A DNA stretch of 64,000 nt from Humulus lupulus (lineage: Eukaryota > Streptophyta > Magnoliopsida > Rosales > Cannabaceae): NCBI RefSeq assembly GCF_963169125.1, contig NC_084794.1:91433018-91497017 (forward strand). Direction: 5' to 3'. A program made the position numbers and the translations under genes. Positions 47,020 to 59,056 of this stretch are shown here, one piece after another (positions within the stretch are counted from its first letter, which is position 1; every line of letters begins with the position of its first letter). The notes under the pieces were generated by a model, which was not told the DNA's origin, did not search any database, and saw only the letters and a list, made by a program, of their open reading frames with translations.

Positions 47020-48330
47020 TCTGTCCTCGAAATTTACCTGAATAGCTCAGGATATCGATCCTGCATATCAGCCTCAAGCTCCCAAGTTTCCTCTTCCACC
47101 TTGTTGTTTCTCCACAATACTTTTACTTAGGCAATAGTCTTGTTCCGCAAGACTTTATCTTTTTGGTCTAGGATCTAAACCGGCTTCTCCTCATAAGGCA
47201 TATCTTGATCCAGCCCCAGGTTTTCATAACTCAACACATGCATAGAATCTGATACATACTTCCAGAGCATGGACACATGGAATACGTTGTGAACCCCTGA
47301 TAAAACTAGAAGCATAGTCAATCTGTAAGCTACCTCTCCAACCCATTCCAGAACTTCAAAGGGGCCAACAAACCTAGGACATAATTTTCCTTTCACTTCA
47401 AATTGTTTCACTCCTCTCAAAGGAGAAACTCGGAGAAACACATGATCACCAACTTGAAACTCTACACTCCTACGTTTCAAGTCTGAGTAACTCTTATGTT
47501 GACTCTGGGAGGCGAGCATCCGAGCACTAATCTTCTCAATTGCCTCATTAGTCCTCTGAACTGCCTCAGGAGCTAAGTACTTCCTGTCACCTGTCTCATC
47601 CCAATGAATAGAAATCTACATTTCTTCCCATACAACATTTCATATGGAGCCACTCCAATAGTCGCCTGATAGCTTTTATTATAAAAAAAACTCAATCAAA
47701 GGGAGATACTTACTCCACGATCCCCCAAAATCCAGTACACAGGCCCGTAACATATCCTCAAGTATATGAATCGTCCTCTCAGACTATCCATCTGTCTGAG
47801 TATGATAGACGATACTGAACCGCAACTGCGTGCCCATAGCCTTTTACAGGCTCTCCCAAAACTTAGAGGTGAAGGTGGGGTCCCTGCCAGATACTATCAA
47901 CCTCGGAGCCCCATGGAGTTGCATGATCTTCTTTACATACAACTCAGCATACTGCTCCACCGTATTAGTCATTCTAATAGGCAAGAAGTGGGCTGATTTT
48001 GTGTACCTATACACAATCACCCACACAGATTCATGTTGCTCCACTGTCTTCAACAATCCAACCACGAATTCCATAGTGATATCCTCCCACTTCCACTCTA
48101 GAATCCCTAAAGGCTGCAGCAACCCTGCTGGCCTTTGATGTTCAGCCTTCACCTGCTGACAGGTTAAACACTTGGCCACATAATCTACCACGTCTTTCTT
48201 CATCCCTGACCACCAATACAGAGTCCTTAGATCTTGGTACATCTTCAACGTACCCGGATGTAAGGATAGGGAGTGGTATAAGATTCATCCAGAATCTCTC
48301 GCCTGATACTAGAATCCATCGGAACCCAAA
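47020..48330 (-). pseudogene. Element H integrase with chromodomain tail
   Basis: In minus: zinc region with CLTCQQVKAEHQRPAGLLQPL (about 48160), then core words ITMEFVVGL where the family has ITMDF, and IVSGRDPTFTSKFW where it has SDRDP. The first two catalytic Asp are therefore Glu and Gly. The C-terminal part 47519-47175 is open: SYSDLKRRSVEFQVGDHVFLRVSPLRGV, GPFEVLEWVGEVAYRL and VHNVFHVSMLWKY. Past a stop at about 47172 a chromodomain is readable (VLWRNNKVEEETWELEADMQDRYPELF, positions about 47120-47035), as in Tekay/Del elements, where it guides insertion to heterochromatin. A further stop lies near 47128. Inactive. Confidence 0.88.
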
Positions 48331-49239
48331 TTCAAGCTTTATACCCCAGTAGACCCACCTCTAACATAGAAAAGTCTCTAGCCAATCCAGCTAAGACATC
48401 CTCTTTGTGTTTCCTCAACTGTGGATCCTCCTTCTGCACTTCTCTAATCCTCTCAAGAAGCGTGGATTGAAGAGTGATATTGGCTAGCTAACCAACAACC
48501 AGTTCAATCCGTGCTCTCGTCATCTCTTAAGTTAATTTCTTTGATATATGTCTTAAACTGAACAACTGTCCTGGCCCCTTCCAACTCAATGTGTCGACCA
48601 CCACATTGGCCTTCCTTGGATGATACAAAATATCACAGTCGTAGTCCTTTACCAATTCCAGCCAACGCCTTTGGTGCATATTCAGATCCTTCTAAGTAAA
48701 GAAATACTTCAAACTTTTATGGTCGGTGTATATTTCGCATTTCTCTCCATACAAATAGTGCCTCCATACCTTGAGTGTGAATACAACCGCTTTCAGTTCC
48801 ATATCTTAAGTGGGATACCTCTGCTCATACTCTTTTAGTTGTCTGGACACGTAGGCTATCACCTTCCCAACTTGCATCAATACACATCCCAAACCCTGCC
48901 TCGAAGCATCGCAGTGGACTACAAACTTTTCCCTATTTGATGAAGACTCAATACCAGAGTGGTGATCAATCGCCGCTTCGACTGCTTGAAATTGTTCTCA
49001 AACTTATCTGTCCAGACATACATGGTCTTCTTACGCGTCAACTCAGTCAACAGTGTGGCTATTCTAGGAAATCCCTCAACAAAACGCCGATAGTACCCTG
49101 CTAATCCCAAGAAGCTTCTAAACTTTGGTACACTGCTCGACCTCGGCCAATCTCTCAGTACCTCAATCTTGGTTGGGTCCACCAAAATACCCTCCTTACT
49201 CACAATGTGGCCCAGAAATGTTACTTGGGGCAACCAAAA
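48331..49239 (-). pseudogene. Element H RNase H and linker to integrase
   Basis: In minus: [21 protein letters not shown] and FRSFLGLAGYYRRFVEGFPRIA (RT thumb/connection, 49233-49080), then RNase H with [14 protein letters not shown] (Asp, about 48905), a DMELKAVVF segment (Glu), [12 protein letters not shown] (Asp, about 48725) and ANVVVDTLS (Asp, about 48600). The catalytic acids are kept, but frames change near 48925 and stops interrupt near 48808, 48694 and 48524. It would degrade the RNA strand during reverse transcription. Confidence 0.85.
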
Positions 49240-50031
49240 GTCAATTTACTGAACTTATCATATAGCCTATGCTCCCTCAGCGGCTGTAGTACCAAACGAA
49301 GATGTTGCTCGTGCTCTGTCTCTGATTGGGAGTACACCAGTATATCATCGATGAATATGATCACAAACTTATCTAAGTAATCCCCGAATACCCTATTCAT
49401 CAATTCCATAAAGGTTGTTGGGGGCACTAGTTAATCCAAAGGATATGCCCATGAATTCATAATGTCCATACCTTGTATGGAATACGATCTTTGGTATGTC
49501 CTCCTCCCTAATCCTCAACTGATGGTAGCCAGACTGAAGGTCGATCTTAGAGAACATCGTCTTCCCTTGTAGCTGATCAAACAAGTCATCGATCCTGGGC
49601 AGTGGATACTTATTCTTAATAGTCAATTTATTTAATTCCATGTAGTCGATGCACATTCTTAAGGATCCATCCTTCTTCTTGACGAATATTACTGGGGCAC
49701 CCCATGGTGAAAAACTAGGTCTGATGAATCCTAGATCCAATATTTCTTGCAATTGAATCTTCAGTTCCTTCAACTCTGCTGAAGCCATTCTATAGGGTGT
49801 CCTCGATCCTGGTTCTAGTCCTGGGGCTAACTCAATAACAAACTCGATCTCTCGATGTGGAGGCAATCCTGGCAGGTCTACGGGGAATACGTCAGGAAAC
49901 TCACACACTAGTCTGGTCTGATCTGGTCCAACTGAAACGATTCTAGAGGTATCCACTATTTTCGCTAGGAATCCTATGCAACCTTCTTGCAATAGGTCCC
50001 TAGCCTTCAGTACAGAGATCATAGGTACTCG
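49240..50031 (-). pseudogene. Element H reverse transcriptase
   Basis: In minus from [107 protein letters not shown], then a frameshift near 49400-49427 and [12 protein letters not shown] with FIDD intact at 49355-49344. This is the typical Tekay/chromovirus RT. The 5' side is cut at 50032 by a copia remnant; protease continues beyond it at 51106. Confidence 0.9.
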
Positions 50032-50032
50032 T

Positions 50033-51105
50033 TGTTAGAGAATATATCTTAATACTCAATGGAAATATGGAAAAACCAAATACAACTTTATGCAAAAATA
50101 CAATGGACAAGATAATATTGATTAAATAAACATTACAACTCAATTGCTCAAAATACAAGTAAATAGAAATAAGATGTAGAGGAAGAAGATTACAAGATCA
50201 ATACTATAATAATACAAATAAATAAGAAGAACAAGAGGAACAAAAGAATGAAAACACAAACAAACTCTCACACAACCAAAGTGTAGAGTAGTGGGGATCA
50301 CCAACTTGAACAAGGTTCAAGACCTTTGTCCAAAAGCTTATTTCCCCCTACTATCTAAGCAGTAAGGGATCTCTCTAGGAAATAGCTCTCTGGAATTATC
50401 AAGCCTTTTGGTGTATTTTTCAGCCAAGTGCTTTGTGGATGAAAAATGGTGTGTCATACAAGTGAGCATTAGGCTCCTATTTATAGAGTTTGAGATACCC
50501 CTTTGAATTTCAAATTCCACCAACCCCCATGGCTGTTACCAATGTTTAATTGGATGTTTATGGAATTAAAATGGAGATTTGGGAGTTATTTGGGTTGTTA
50601 GAACCGTTCAATTTGGAAAAAACTGAAAATTCACATAGGCTGTCAGCCTCACTTGCCGCGGCCACTAGCTTCTGTCCCCCAGCACAAAAAAGTCATTTTT
50701 CCAAAACGTACCAAAACGTCCCAAATCCTTTCCCACATGATTTTGTAACCTCCAAACACCTATTGGGAGTTAAAAACATGTCTCCAACAATCATATATCA
50801 TCATGACTTTATGAAATCCAATCTCAAATGTGTAACATATAATATACACATTATTGGGTAATATTTGGGAGTTACAAATTTGTAACTGATTTTGTAACTC
50901 CAAAATATGTCACATTTGGGCACACACATTAGTCCAATTTTGTGACTCTCAATAATATGTTACAAGGTGTGACAAATCACATTTTGTAACATTATTTAAT
51001 CTAATATTATATTATATGAAATAATATAACATTCCCCCACTAGATTAAATAATCACTTTTTGTAACACTTATTTAATCAATCAAACATTATATTAAAATA
51101 TAATA
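50033..51105 (-). mobile_element. Copia remnant in element H: LTR plus polypurine tract plus stub of the other LTR
   Basis: Target duplication CTCGT at 50028-50032 and 51106-51110. In minus: a stub of about 60 bp resembling the LTR start (51105-51045, starting TATTATATTTT), then TCTAGTGGGGGAA (polypurine tract), then a complete LTR of 999 bp (51031-50033, TGTTATATTA ... TCTCTAACA). So almost all of the 5' LTR and interior were deleted, but both outer ends were kept. No coding sequence. The open frame at 50550-50861 is not a gene. Confidence 0.8.
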
Positions 51106-51500
51106 CTCGTGGTCCACTTACGATCCCCACAAACACAAAGGGTTCATCTCCTTCTGGTTCAAAAGTCACCATCCGACGCTTGCAGTCTATCATCGCCCCA
51201 TACCTTGCCAACCAATCCATCCACAGAATCATATCAAAGTGATCCATCACCAGTTCAATTAGATTCACATACAACTCCCTACCGTCTATCTCTACTGGTA
51301 TTACTCTAACCCATCTCCTAGTGACTATCAGTTCCCCGATTGACAACAAAGTCCTAAATCCCCTAGCATACAAATCTCAAGGTCTACACAAACAGTCTAT
51401 CCCCCTAGCAGATACAAACGAATGAGTAGCTCCTGAATCAATCAATGCGATAAATGAAGAACCGGCACTAGAAATCTGACCTAGCCTAGCCTCAGCCTCG
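51106..51500 (-). pseudogene. Element H aspartic protease
   Basis: In minus: LARVFTLTQIEAEARLGQIS, then FIALIDSGATHSFVSA with the catalytic DSG at about 51440, then a stop/frameshift near 51377. Continues TLLSIGELIVTRRWVRVIPV, LIELVMDHFDMILWMDWLARYGA and TFEPEGDEPFVF, ending at GPRV where the copia remnant starts. The Asp is present. One frame break separates the two halves. Confidence 0.87.
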
Positions 51501-52610
51501 ATCTGGGTCAAAGTGAACACTCTGGCTAGGGTAAGGCTGTCACTCTTCTTTGGTTCTTCTTTTCTGCCTTGTGGGCAGTCCTTCCTAAGGTGACTAACAC
51601 TTTCACAGATAAAGCATGCTCTAACTCTGCACTCCCCCAGATGTCGCTGCCTACACTGTGGACACTCTGGGAAGCTTCTGCAGTTCTCTCCTCCGCCGTG
51701 ACGTCCTAAAAACACCTTGTGCCCTCCTATCTGGAACAGGAGGAACAAAAGAATTTGGGGTCTTTCTCTTCTGCTCACTGGGACCACTACCGCGGCTAGA
51801 ACTAGTGAAGGGAGGCACCATCCTTCGAGCAACATGCCTCGCTACGCCTTTTCTCCATATCTCATCTTTTGCCCCATCAGCTGTAAGGGCTTTCTCCACT
51901 ACCTGGGCATAGGTGGCAGTCCTCAGATCCAATGTATCTTGACATCTTGAGTTATCATCACATTCAGCCCCTGTACAAAATGATCCCTCCGTGCCATATC
52001 AATAGGCACAAAATCCGGCGTGAACTTCGCCAACCGGTCAAACTTCAAAGCGTACTCTGTGAAGGTCATTCTGTTCTGAGTCAGATTAATAAAATCATCC
52101 CCCTCCACAGCATGAACGACAACATTGTAGTATTTATCATTGAAAAAATCCTTGAACTCATCCTAGGCCATAGTAGTCACATCCCTCCTCTGGGACACGA
52201 CTTCCCACCAGATGCGGGCGTCATCCCTCAACATATAGCTGGCACAAGCCACCCTCTCATTTCCTTCCACCCTCATGAAATCCAATATGGAAGAAATCAT
52301 ATTCATCCACTGCTCTACCCGCAGTGGGTCTGGACCGCCCTCAAAGGTGGGAGGGTGTTGCTTTCTAAATCTTTCATATAAAGGATCCCACCTGTTCTCC
52401 ATCATAGGCTGGACTAGCACTAGTGCCATTGACTGTGGAATTTGTAACCCAACATCCCGAGAAGGGGCCTACTGCCTCAATTTTTTAATTTCATCTTCAA
52501 TTCGCTGAAGATGAGGAAGTTTGTGGGGCAGGTGGGGCAGGTGGAGGGTTCTAATCGTGGTTGTCATCTTTGGCCATATTGTTGTGGAGTCTAGATGACC
52601 GTCGAGGCAT
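51500..52610 (-). pseudogene. Element H gag (Tekay type)
   Basis: ATG at 52610 (PRRSSRLHNN) with an early stop near 52552. The core from 52400: ENRWDPLYERFRKQHPPTFEGG, WMNMISSILDFM, ARIWWEVVSQRRDV, a stop near 52164, then YYNVVVHAVEGDDF, YALKFDRLAKFTPDFV. A second frameshift follows near 51930. The zinc knuckle CFICESVSHLRKDC near 51610 keeps the CX2CX4HX4C spacing, and a second Cys/His-rich stretch (CPQCRQRHLGEC) precedes it. Gag would package RNA; this copy cannot make a full protein. Confidence 0.87.
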
Positions 52611-52934
52611 AACTTCAATGTGCCTGCAATCAATGATGCCGCAAATCAAGCACGACAACAACATCCAAAAACCACCTCCGAGTCCAATCAATCAACCACA
52701 AACATCAAATCAACACAGTGTACGCATAGCATAAACATATAGCAATGAAAGGGGTCGTGCCCTAGTATCATATACATCCATCATGCTCCATTCATATTAA
52801 GCAGACAAACATGGCAATTCAGACAAGTAATTAAATAGGAAATTCACTTAATACCAACCAAACCTAAGTCGAGCTTGTCTCTGGCAGCGAGTGTACATGT
52901 TCGGTCAATCTCTAGAAACCATAAACCTTGGCAC

Positions 52935-52946
52935 GCTCTAATACCA
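52935..52946 (-). other. Primer binding site of element H
   Basis: In minus TGGTATTAGAGC, one base different from the initiator Met-tRNA site TGGTATCAGAGC, three bases after the 5' LTR. Confidence 0.9.
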
Positions 52947-52949
52947 AGT

Positions 52950-55168
52950 TATAACGCCCTACTACCCTAGAATTGTTACCTTGTGATTTTAAAATGTACC
53001 ATAAACTCGCCAATCGAGGTTTTATACTGAAATGTGTGATTAAATCAAAATAAAGACTCATTTAATGAAAATTAAGTATAAAAAGTTTGGACATCCATTA
53101 AAGGTATAAAAGTAATGCACTAAGATCCCAATATATTGTTTCAAAATAAATTTACAATCCAAATGTTAGAGTATAGTTGACCTAAGTGACAAAACCAAAT
53201 GTTTATAACATGTCCCTTAAAACAACCCCAACTGTTGCGGCCAGGTTGGCCAAACATGTATGCATCACTCCATTCCCTCCAACTCATGCTTGGTCGGCCT
53301 TTCGTTGCCCTTACCTACACCATAGAGCACATGTGAGCCAAGGCCCATCAAGAAAACTCACGCACACAACATATAACAACTCATTCCAGTAAATGCATAA
53401 CTTTTAACAGATAACAGACTATTCACATAATGGCCTATGCCAACCCAGGTGCATTACCAGGCACTGGGTTCACGATCTTCACCAAACGAGTGAGTTCAAC
53501 ACCCTAGTTGGCCATGCATTGTGGCCTGCATTCAGCATGCTTGTTGTCATCCCTGACCTATTCTGGCCTTTGCCGATCCCAGCTTTCGCCGATTAGTCAT
53601 AATTACACATCATAGCATAACAATCATAAACACTCACACATAGCAATAACCACAGATAATTGGAGCATGCCCTGCTCTACGGGCACAAACTGACTAGTGT
53701 GATCCCGAGCACGATCCCCTAAACCCGAGCCTTGGCGATAAATCCTAGTCATAACTCATTAATAATGAACATCCATCAAGGCCTTAACCAATTAAAAACT
53801 TTGAAATAATATTATGCCCTCCGAGACCTCAGATTCTACAAAATCGGGTAGTAGAATCCTTCCTGAGCCCTTAGGTTTGAATTCCCGAGCTTAAAACCCT
53901 AATTTGGCCAAAAACATCTATTTGCGCTGCGGCGCCCTCAATTAGAATCGCGACGCCCCCACATTTAGAGTCGTGACCCTTTACAAGTCAAAGAGCCCAG
54001 CTCTCAATTTTTCTAGACACGCACCACGGCACTCCCTACCCAGAGCCGCGGTGCTGAGGTGATTTAGTGATCCCCTAAGGTCTTTGAGTTCATGCGCACC
54101 GCAGTGCGACCCCACTAACCCAGAATTTCCAACATTTTCATATTTCTAAACCCCCCTACAAATCGATCCAAACATGTTCTAATGCCATAATTGAGTCCCA
54201 AAATACTTCCAGTACACCTAGAGTAGTGCGTAAACATGAAAACTTTACCAAAAATCTCACCACAACCTAACTTAACCTCTTGAGTTCAAAACTCCCAAAA
54301 CACTAAAAAAAAAAAAATAGCCCCAAGGCTTAATTAAATCAAGGATAGAGCTTACCCCAGCTACGAATTGTGACCTTGAACTGCCTTAGACATCCTCCTA
54401 GCTTGATTTCCCAAAGTCTCCAACCTCAAATCCTCAATTTATGAGCAAACTCCTTCAAAGTTCCGAAAACTCCTCCAAGCACCAAGAGAGAGAGAGAGAG
54501 AGTGAACGTGGGAGAGAGATAGAGATCAGCTAAGAGTGCTCTATTTCTTTCCTAATGTTCTTATGAGATAAGTCCAACCAAGTCTACCCCTAGCCTCAAA
54601 ATGACCAAATTACCCCTAAGATAATCCTAGCCCTTTAATACCACCAAAGGTAAATCCGTCATTAGCCATATCCCGCTAATTCCCTGAGTATTCCTATAGG
54701 TCCCCAACTAATTTCGGCATTCCCAAATAACTGCTAAACGACTACTCGTTACCCAGTAACCCTGAACAAACGCTACAGTCCCAAAATACCCCTAGGCTCA
54801 CCCCGAGCCGGGTATTCGATCCCGTTGTGACTATTCTGCTATTCCGCTCCCTAGAACCGTCTCGAATCACACATCACAAATTTATCTCCACATTATTGTG
54901 CTCTCAATCATATCACACACATAATTTACATTTATGCCCTCAACGGGCCAAAATTACAAATACGCCCAAATTACCAAGAACGGTCCCACATGCATATTTA
55001 ATTCACCTAAACTTTCATATCAAGTCACATAATAATATAATTCGAGCAATCATATCAAGTCACACATATATCACAATTAACCACATAATAGCACAAATAA
55101 ATCAATTATTGCCCTCCCGACATGCTAATCAAGGCACTAAGCCTTATTAGTAGACTTGGGGTGTTACA
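52950..55168 (-). repeat. 5' LTR of element H
   Basis: 2219 bp; on plus TATAACGCCC ... TTGGGGTGTTACA. Aligns end to end with 44763-46997, with many substitutions and small indels. The open frame at 54827-55150 is LTR sequence. Confidence 0.94.
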
Positions 55169-55173
55169 ACGTC

Positions 55174-56467
55174 GCTCTGAAAAACATCATGTGGAACAAG
55201 ACGATGCTGGAAGTTTGGCTTCACGCCCACTGAATCTCAATCCTGGGTACCTGACAGCCATCGAGATGGAAAATGCCCATCTAGGAGCCTCCTTGCCAAG
55301 GCCAACAGGAAAAATGAGGAGGTTTTAACTTGAATTCCCCTTCCTGGAGTCGATGCTAACGTCGAAGGAGGCAAAGTGGGTCCCACAAGTCCCACAGGAA
55401 TAAATGACTTAACATCAGAAGTTCTGTCTGAACTGCGACCCCAAGTTCCCTACGTTCTGAATGAACGCCTTGTAATACTCAACTTTCCAATCCTCACAGG
55501 AATAATAATTCAACTCACACTCCCAGGAATCAGCCTGGCCAGACAGGGCGAGCTGAAATCATCTCAAAGAGAGGAGACGTCCCAGCAAATCCAAACGTGT
55601 CGTGATCAGTAGTTCAGGCATGGAGGAATGAGTTGAACTACCTCCAACCTAGGAAATTGGAGTAGATCAAGGGCGAGCTAATCTTTTGTACCCCAATGGA
55701 AAAAGGATAGCCTCACCAATAAGGCACCCTCCGTCGCCAATTCGACATCCAATGCCACCTCGCCCACAGAAGAATGATCTGACCCGAGGGAATATCAGGA
55801 GAAATCATGCCCCCTCAGAAGACATTTATGTCCCATGATCTTGCGCCAATAATCTAGCTCTTTGACCCTAACCACAAGTTGTAAGTTTCGTGAATGGAAG
55901 CTATTAGACAGAGAGCCAGCACGGAGGTAGGTTCAGGAATGCCCGTAACACATATTCCCATAGTCATGAAAGTGACCTAAGAAATAAGTTGAGCTCATCT
56001 AAAAGCTTCTACTCTAATCCACCGTCCGACCTGCGTGATCATCTAAACACACACAGAGAACAGTCAGCTCGTATACTCAGAACGTGGGAGATCTGTATAT
56101 TGTATGTGAAATTGGGAACGTCCCGCCTAACCGACCTTAAGCTTGGAGGGACAATAACCTACTGAACATGCACAATGGGATGGGAGCTAGTTACCCATTC
56201 CCAAATAACCTAGAAACGAAGGATCTTACCCTCGAGCAGCTGGCCTTAAAGGAGCGAATGAAGAGGCTCTTATCTAGGAAAAACATAGACGATTGTGATT
56301 CCGATGAGGAGCTCGAGCCTTTTGCTCATCATATCGCAGCAAATTCGTGTCCAGATTGCTTCAGAATGCCAACTATGCCCACATATAATAGAACCACTGA
56401 TCTGTCCAACCAAATTAGGACCTTCAACACTTTGATGATGGCCCAAAATGTGAGCCTCGACCTGCGG
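55174..56467 (+). pseudogene. Element C gag, middle piece
   Basis: Resumes after element H. NPGYLTAIEMENAHLGAS corresponds to NPNLDYLIAVEMENIQLKSH in element A. A Pro/Ser/Arg-rich region follows, then NNLETKDLTLEQLALKERMKRLLSRKNIDDCDSDEELE and PFAHHIAANSCPDCFRMPTMPTYN. It is cut after TLMMAQNVSLDLR by the TGCGG duplication of the solo LTR. Several frameshifts (about 55330, 55610 and 56160). Element A has the same order with a hAT-like insert; C lacks that insert. Confidence 0.8.
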
Positions 56468-59056
56468 TGTAACGCCCTACTACCTAGGGACCATTACACT
56501 ATGTATTTTAAATAGTGCTAAATTCGCTAAACGAGTCATTTGGCCATAATCATGTAACTTAACATGATTAACAGTTTAGGGTGAAAAATTTTGGTCAAAG
56601 ATACAATCGTTTCATTAAAAAAGTTTATTGTATACATGGGATCCCAACATACATTTAAAAGGTTAATTACAATAAAAGAGTTACAACCTGCCGACGTAAG
56701 CGGCAAAATGGGGTTTGACCCTAGTTCCTCTTTAAACCCTTGGTCGTGGTGGTCGAGCAGCCGCATATGTACATATCGTCACATAAGCTCTCCAACTCAA
56801 GGATGGTCCAACTTTCTTTCTCCTTTACCTGCACCACATAGCACTCATGAGCCAAGGCTCAACAAGAAAACTTAAACATGCTCATAACCATTTAATAACA
56901 TGCTACTAAATCATAATAAGCATGCTTAGCAATAATAACCCTACTCATGCACGCATACAGGTACAAATAAATGATTATGGAATCATTCTGGCTCAATCCC
57001 ATAGGATATGGGACTAATGAGTCACCCTGGGGCCCTTTGGCATGTCCTCTGTATAATCAGCTTTGGAGCTGATCTAGCCTACTTGGCGCTAAGTTTTCTT
57101 CGACCAATAGATCAGTCAAGCTTATGATGCGCTCCTAGTTAGGCTAAATCATATGGACAAGCGCTTAGCGCGCTATCGCCATGCTTGACTAATAAGTCAA
57201 TGCCTTACGACCAGCATTCAGTGTGTTAATGACGTCCTTGACTAATAAGTCAATGCTTTACGACCAACACTCATTATGCTAATGTCGTTCTTGACTAATA
57301 AGTTAATGCTAGGATATGGGACTAATAAGTCACCCCAGATCCCTTAGTCATATCATCTGTTTAAGCATACCTGGCGCTTCTAGTTAGCCTAACTAAAACG
57401 ACTAGTACTCAGCGCTATTGCCGCCCTTGACTGATAAGTCAATGCTTATCGACTAGCGCTCAGTGCTATTGCCAACCTTGACTAATAAGTCAATGCTTTA
57501 TGACCAGCGCTCAGCACTATTGTCATCCTTGACTGATAAGTCAAGCCTTTCTCGATAAGATAATGCAAACAGGCATATATCATATGTCAAACATCCAGAA
57601 ATAAAGCATTCAACATGCTTAATCAATAATCACAAGCATAAGAATAATCATGCACATTTACAAAACCTCAAGCTCTGATCAATTCTATATTCAACATATA
57701 GGCCATGCCATAATCATATGTATCACATACTGGGTGTAGTTTTCTTACCTTTGGTCCAAGCATAGGTTACCAATAAACGACCCTCGAGCACAATCCTGAT
57801 TCTGAGCCCCTAGCGATAACCTAGTCACAACCATAATATAGAATCTCATCAATAAGGAGTGAATAAAGGCTTCCGAACCAAGTCCTAGCCTCTGGGACGT
57901 CGAACTCTACTAAACCGGGTAGTAGGATCTATCCTGAGCCCTTAGGTTTAAGTTCCCATGACTAAACCTATTTTTGGCTAAAGCTGCCCAGGCATGTCGC
58001 GACTTGCTTTTGAGGGTCATGGCATGCTCCCCAAATAGAAACTCCCCTATCTGAATTTCAGGACACTTGTCGCGGCACCCAAGAACAGGGTCGCAGCTTG
58101 ACCCCGCAAAGCCAGAAATCCCTATTTTTCCTCAGCCAAAACCTAACCAAAAACCTATCCAAACATATCCAAATACCAAAAACAAAGTTCCCAATCATCT
58201 CAATGGCCTAAAACCATCAAAACCCAAGCTTCAAACAACTTAAAAACTCATCAAAACATAGAATCCAAATTCAAAACTTAAGAAACTTTAGGAAACGGAA
58301 ACTCGCAAATTCAAAGCTTAAATTACCTCTGATTATGTCGTTTCTCGCTAAATATCCGGCTAACAAGCTTCTAATCTTCCCTAGAATCGTTATGACTCTA
58401 ACCTTGCTTGAATTCGACTCCTAAAACTCGAGTTTCCTTCAAAAATGCTCATGAACACCAAAAAGAGAACGGGAGAGAGAGAAAGAATGTGACTGAACGT
58501 TCTTCTTATTTCTGACAGGTTACTTCGAGCTTAAATAACCTCAAGCAAATCCAAATGCTCGGGGTACCCAAAACGTCCCCGGGGGCCAAATAGTCAAAAT
58601 CCCCATAATTCTCCCCTGATCTCACTAACTCCAAATATATCATCAAATATTTATTCCCATTACCTAATAACTTGGTAATGTACTAAATACCCATTCTACC
58701 CCTTGACTCTCACCAAGTCAAGTATGGATCCCGTTGTGAATTTCCCACTAGCTTGCTCCCTAGGATCATCTCGTGCCGAGTAACCCAAATATATCCACAT
58801 AATAATGTGGTATCACACATATATCACATATATGCCAAATATAACCATAATTGGCCAAATTACAAAAATTTCCCTTTTAATCAGAAATGGGCTCACATGC
58901 ATATTTAATACACCTAAACACGCATATCAAGTCATATTATAATATAACTCACATAATCATATAATGACACACATATATATCACATAATTTCCATAATTTT
59001 CCATCATGGCCCCTAATCAAGGCCCTAAGCCTTATTAGGTAATTTGGGGCATTACA
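56468..59056 (-). mobile_element. Tekay-type solo LTR, 2589 bp, in element C gag
   Basis: TGTAACGCCC ... GGGGCATTACA, target duplication TGCGG at 56463-56467 and 59057-59061. The host gag frame resumes on the right. Same family as the LTR of element E (18749-21408), opposite orientation. Contains a tandem array of about 52 bp units at 57185-57545. Confidence 0.95.
57185..57545 (-). repeat. Tandem repeat of about 51-53 bp in the solo LTR, six recognisable units
   Basis: The anchor TTGACT(A/G)ATAAGT occurs at 57185, 57238, 57291, 57427, 57478 and 57529; between 57344 and 57426 the unit is diverged. Each has the inverted repeat TTGACTAATAAGTCAA or a variant (arms of 6, loop of 4). The unit differs in sequence and length from the 46-bp array at the related LTR of element E, though the palindrome is shared. 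Confidence 0.85.

Larger units (their letters stand above)
44763..55168 (-). mobile_element. Element H: full-length Tekay-type Ty3/gypsy chromovirus, 10.4 kb, inactive
   Basis: LTRs 44763-46997 and 52950-55168. Target duplication ACGTC at 44758-44762 and 55169-55173. Primer site (52946-52935) and polypurine tract (47011-46998) are in place. In minus: gag, protease, RT, RNase H, integrase and a chromodomain-like tail. It is interrupted by a copia remnant (50033-51105). Both LTRs end TATA rather than TACA in minus. By eye the LTRs differ at roughly one base in ten, so this is an old copy. Many stops; integrase has lost catalytic residues. It lies in gag of element C. Confidence 0.95.

Noticed and set aside
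47766..48138. Plus-strand open frames over element H integrase
   Set aside because: Shadow frames of the minus-strand integrase.
51658..52508. Plus-strand open frames over element H gag
   Set aside because: They are antisense to a clear gag with motifs on minus; no independent similarity.
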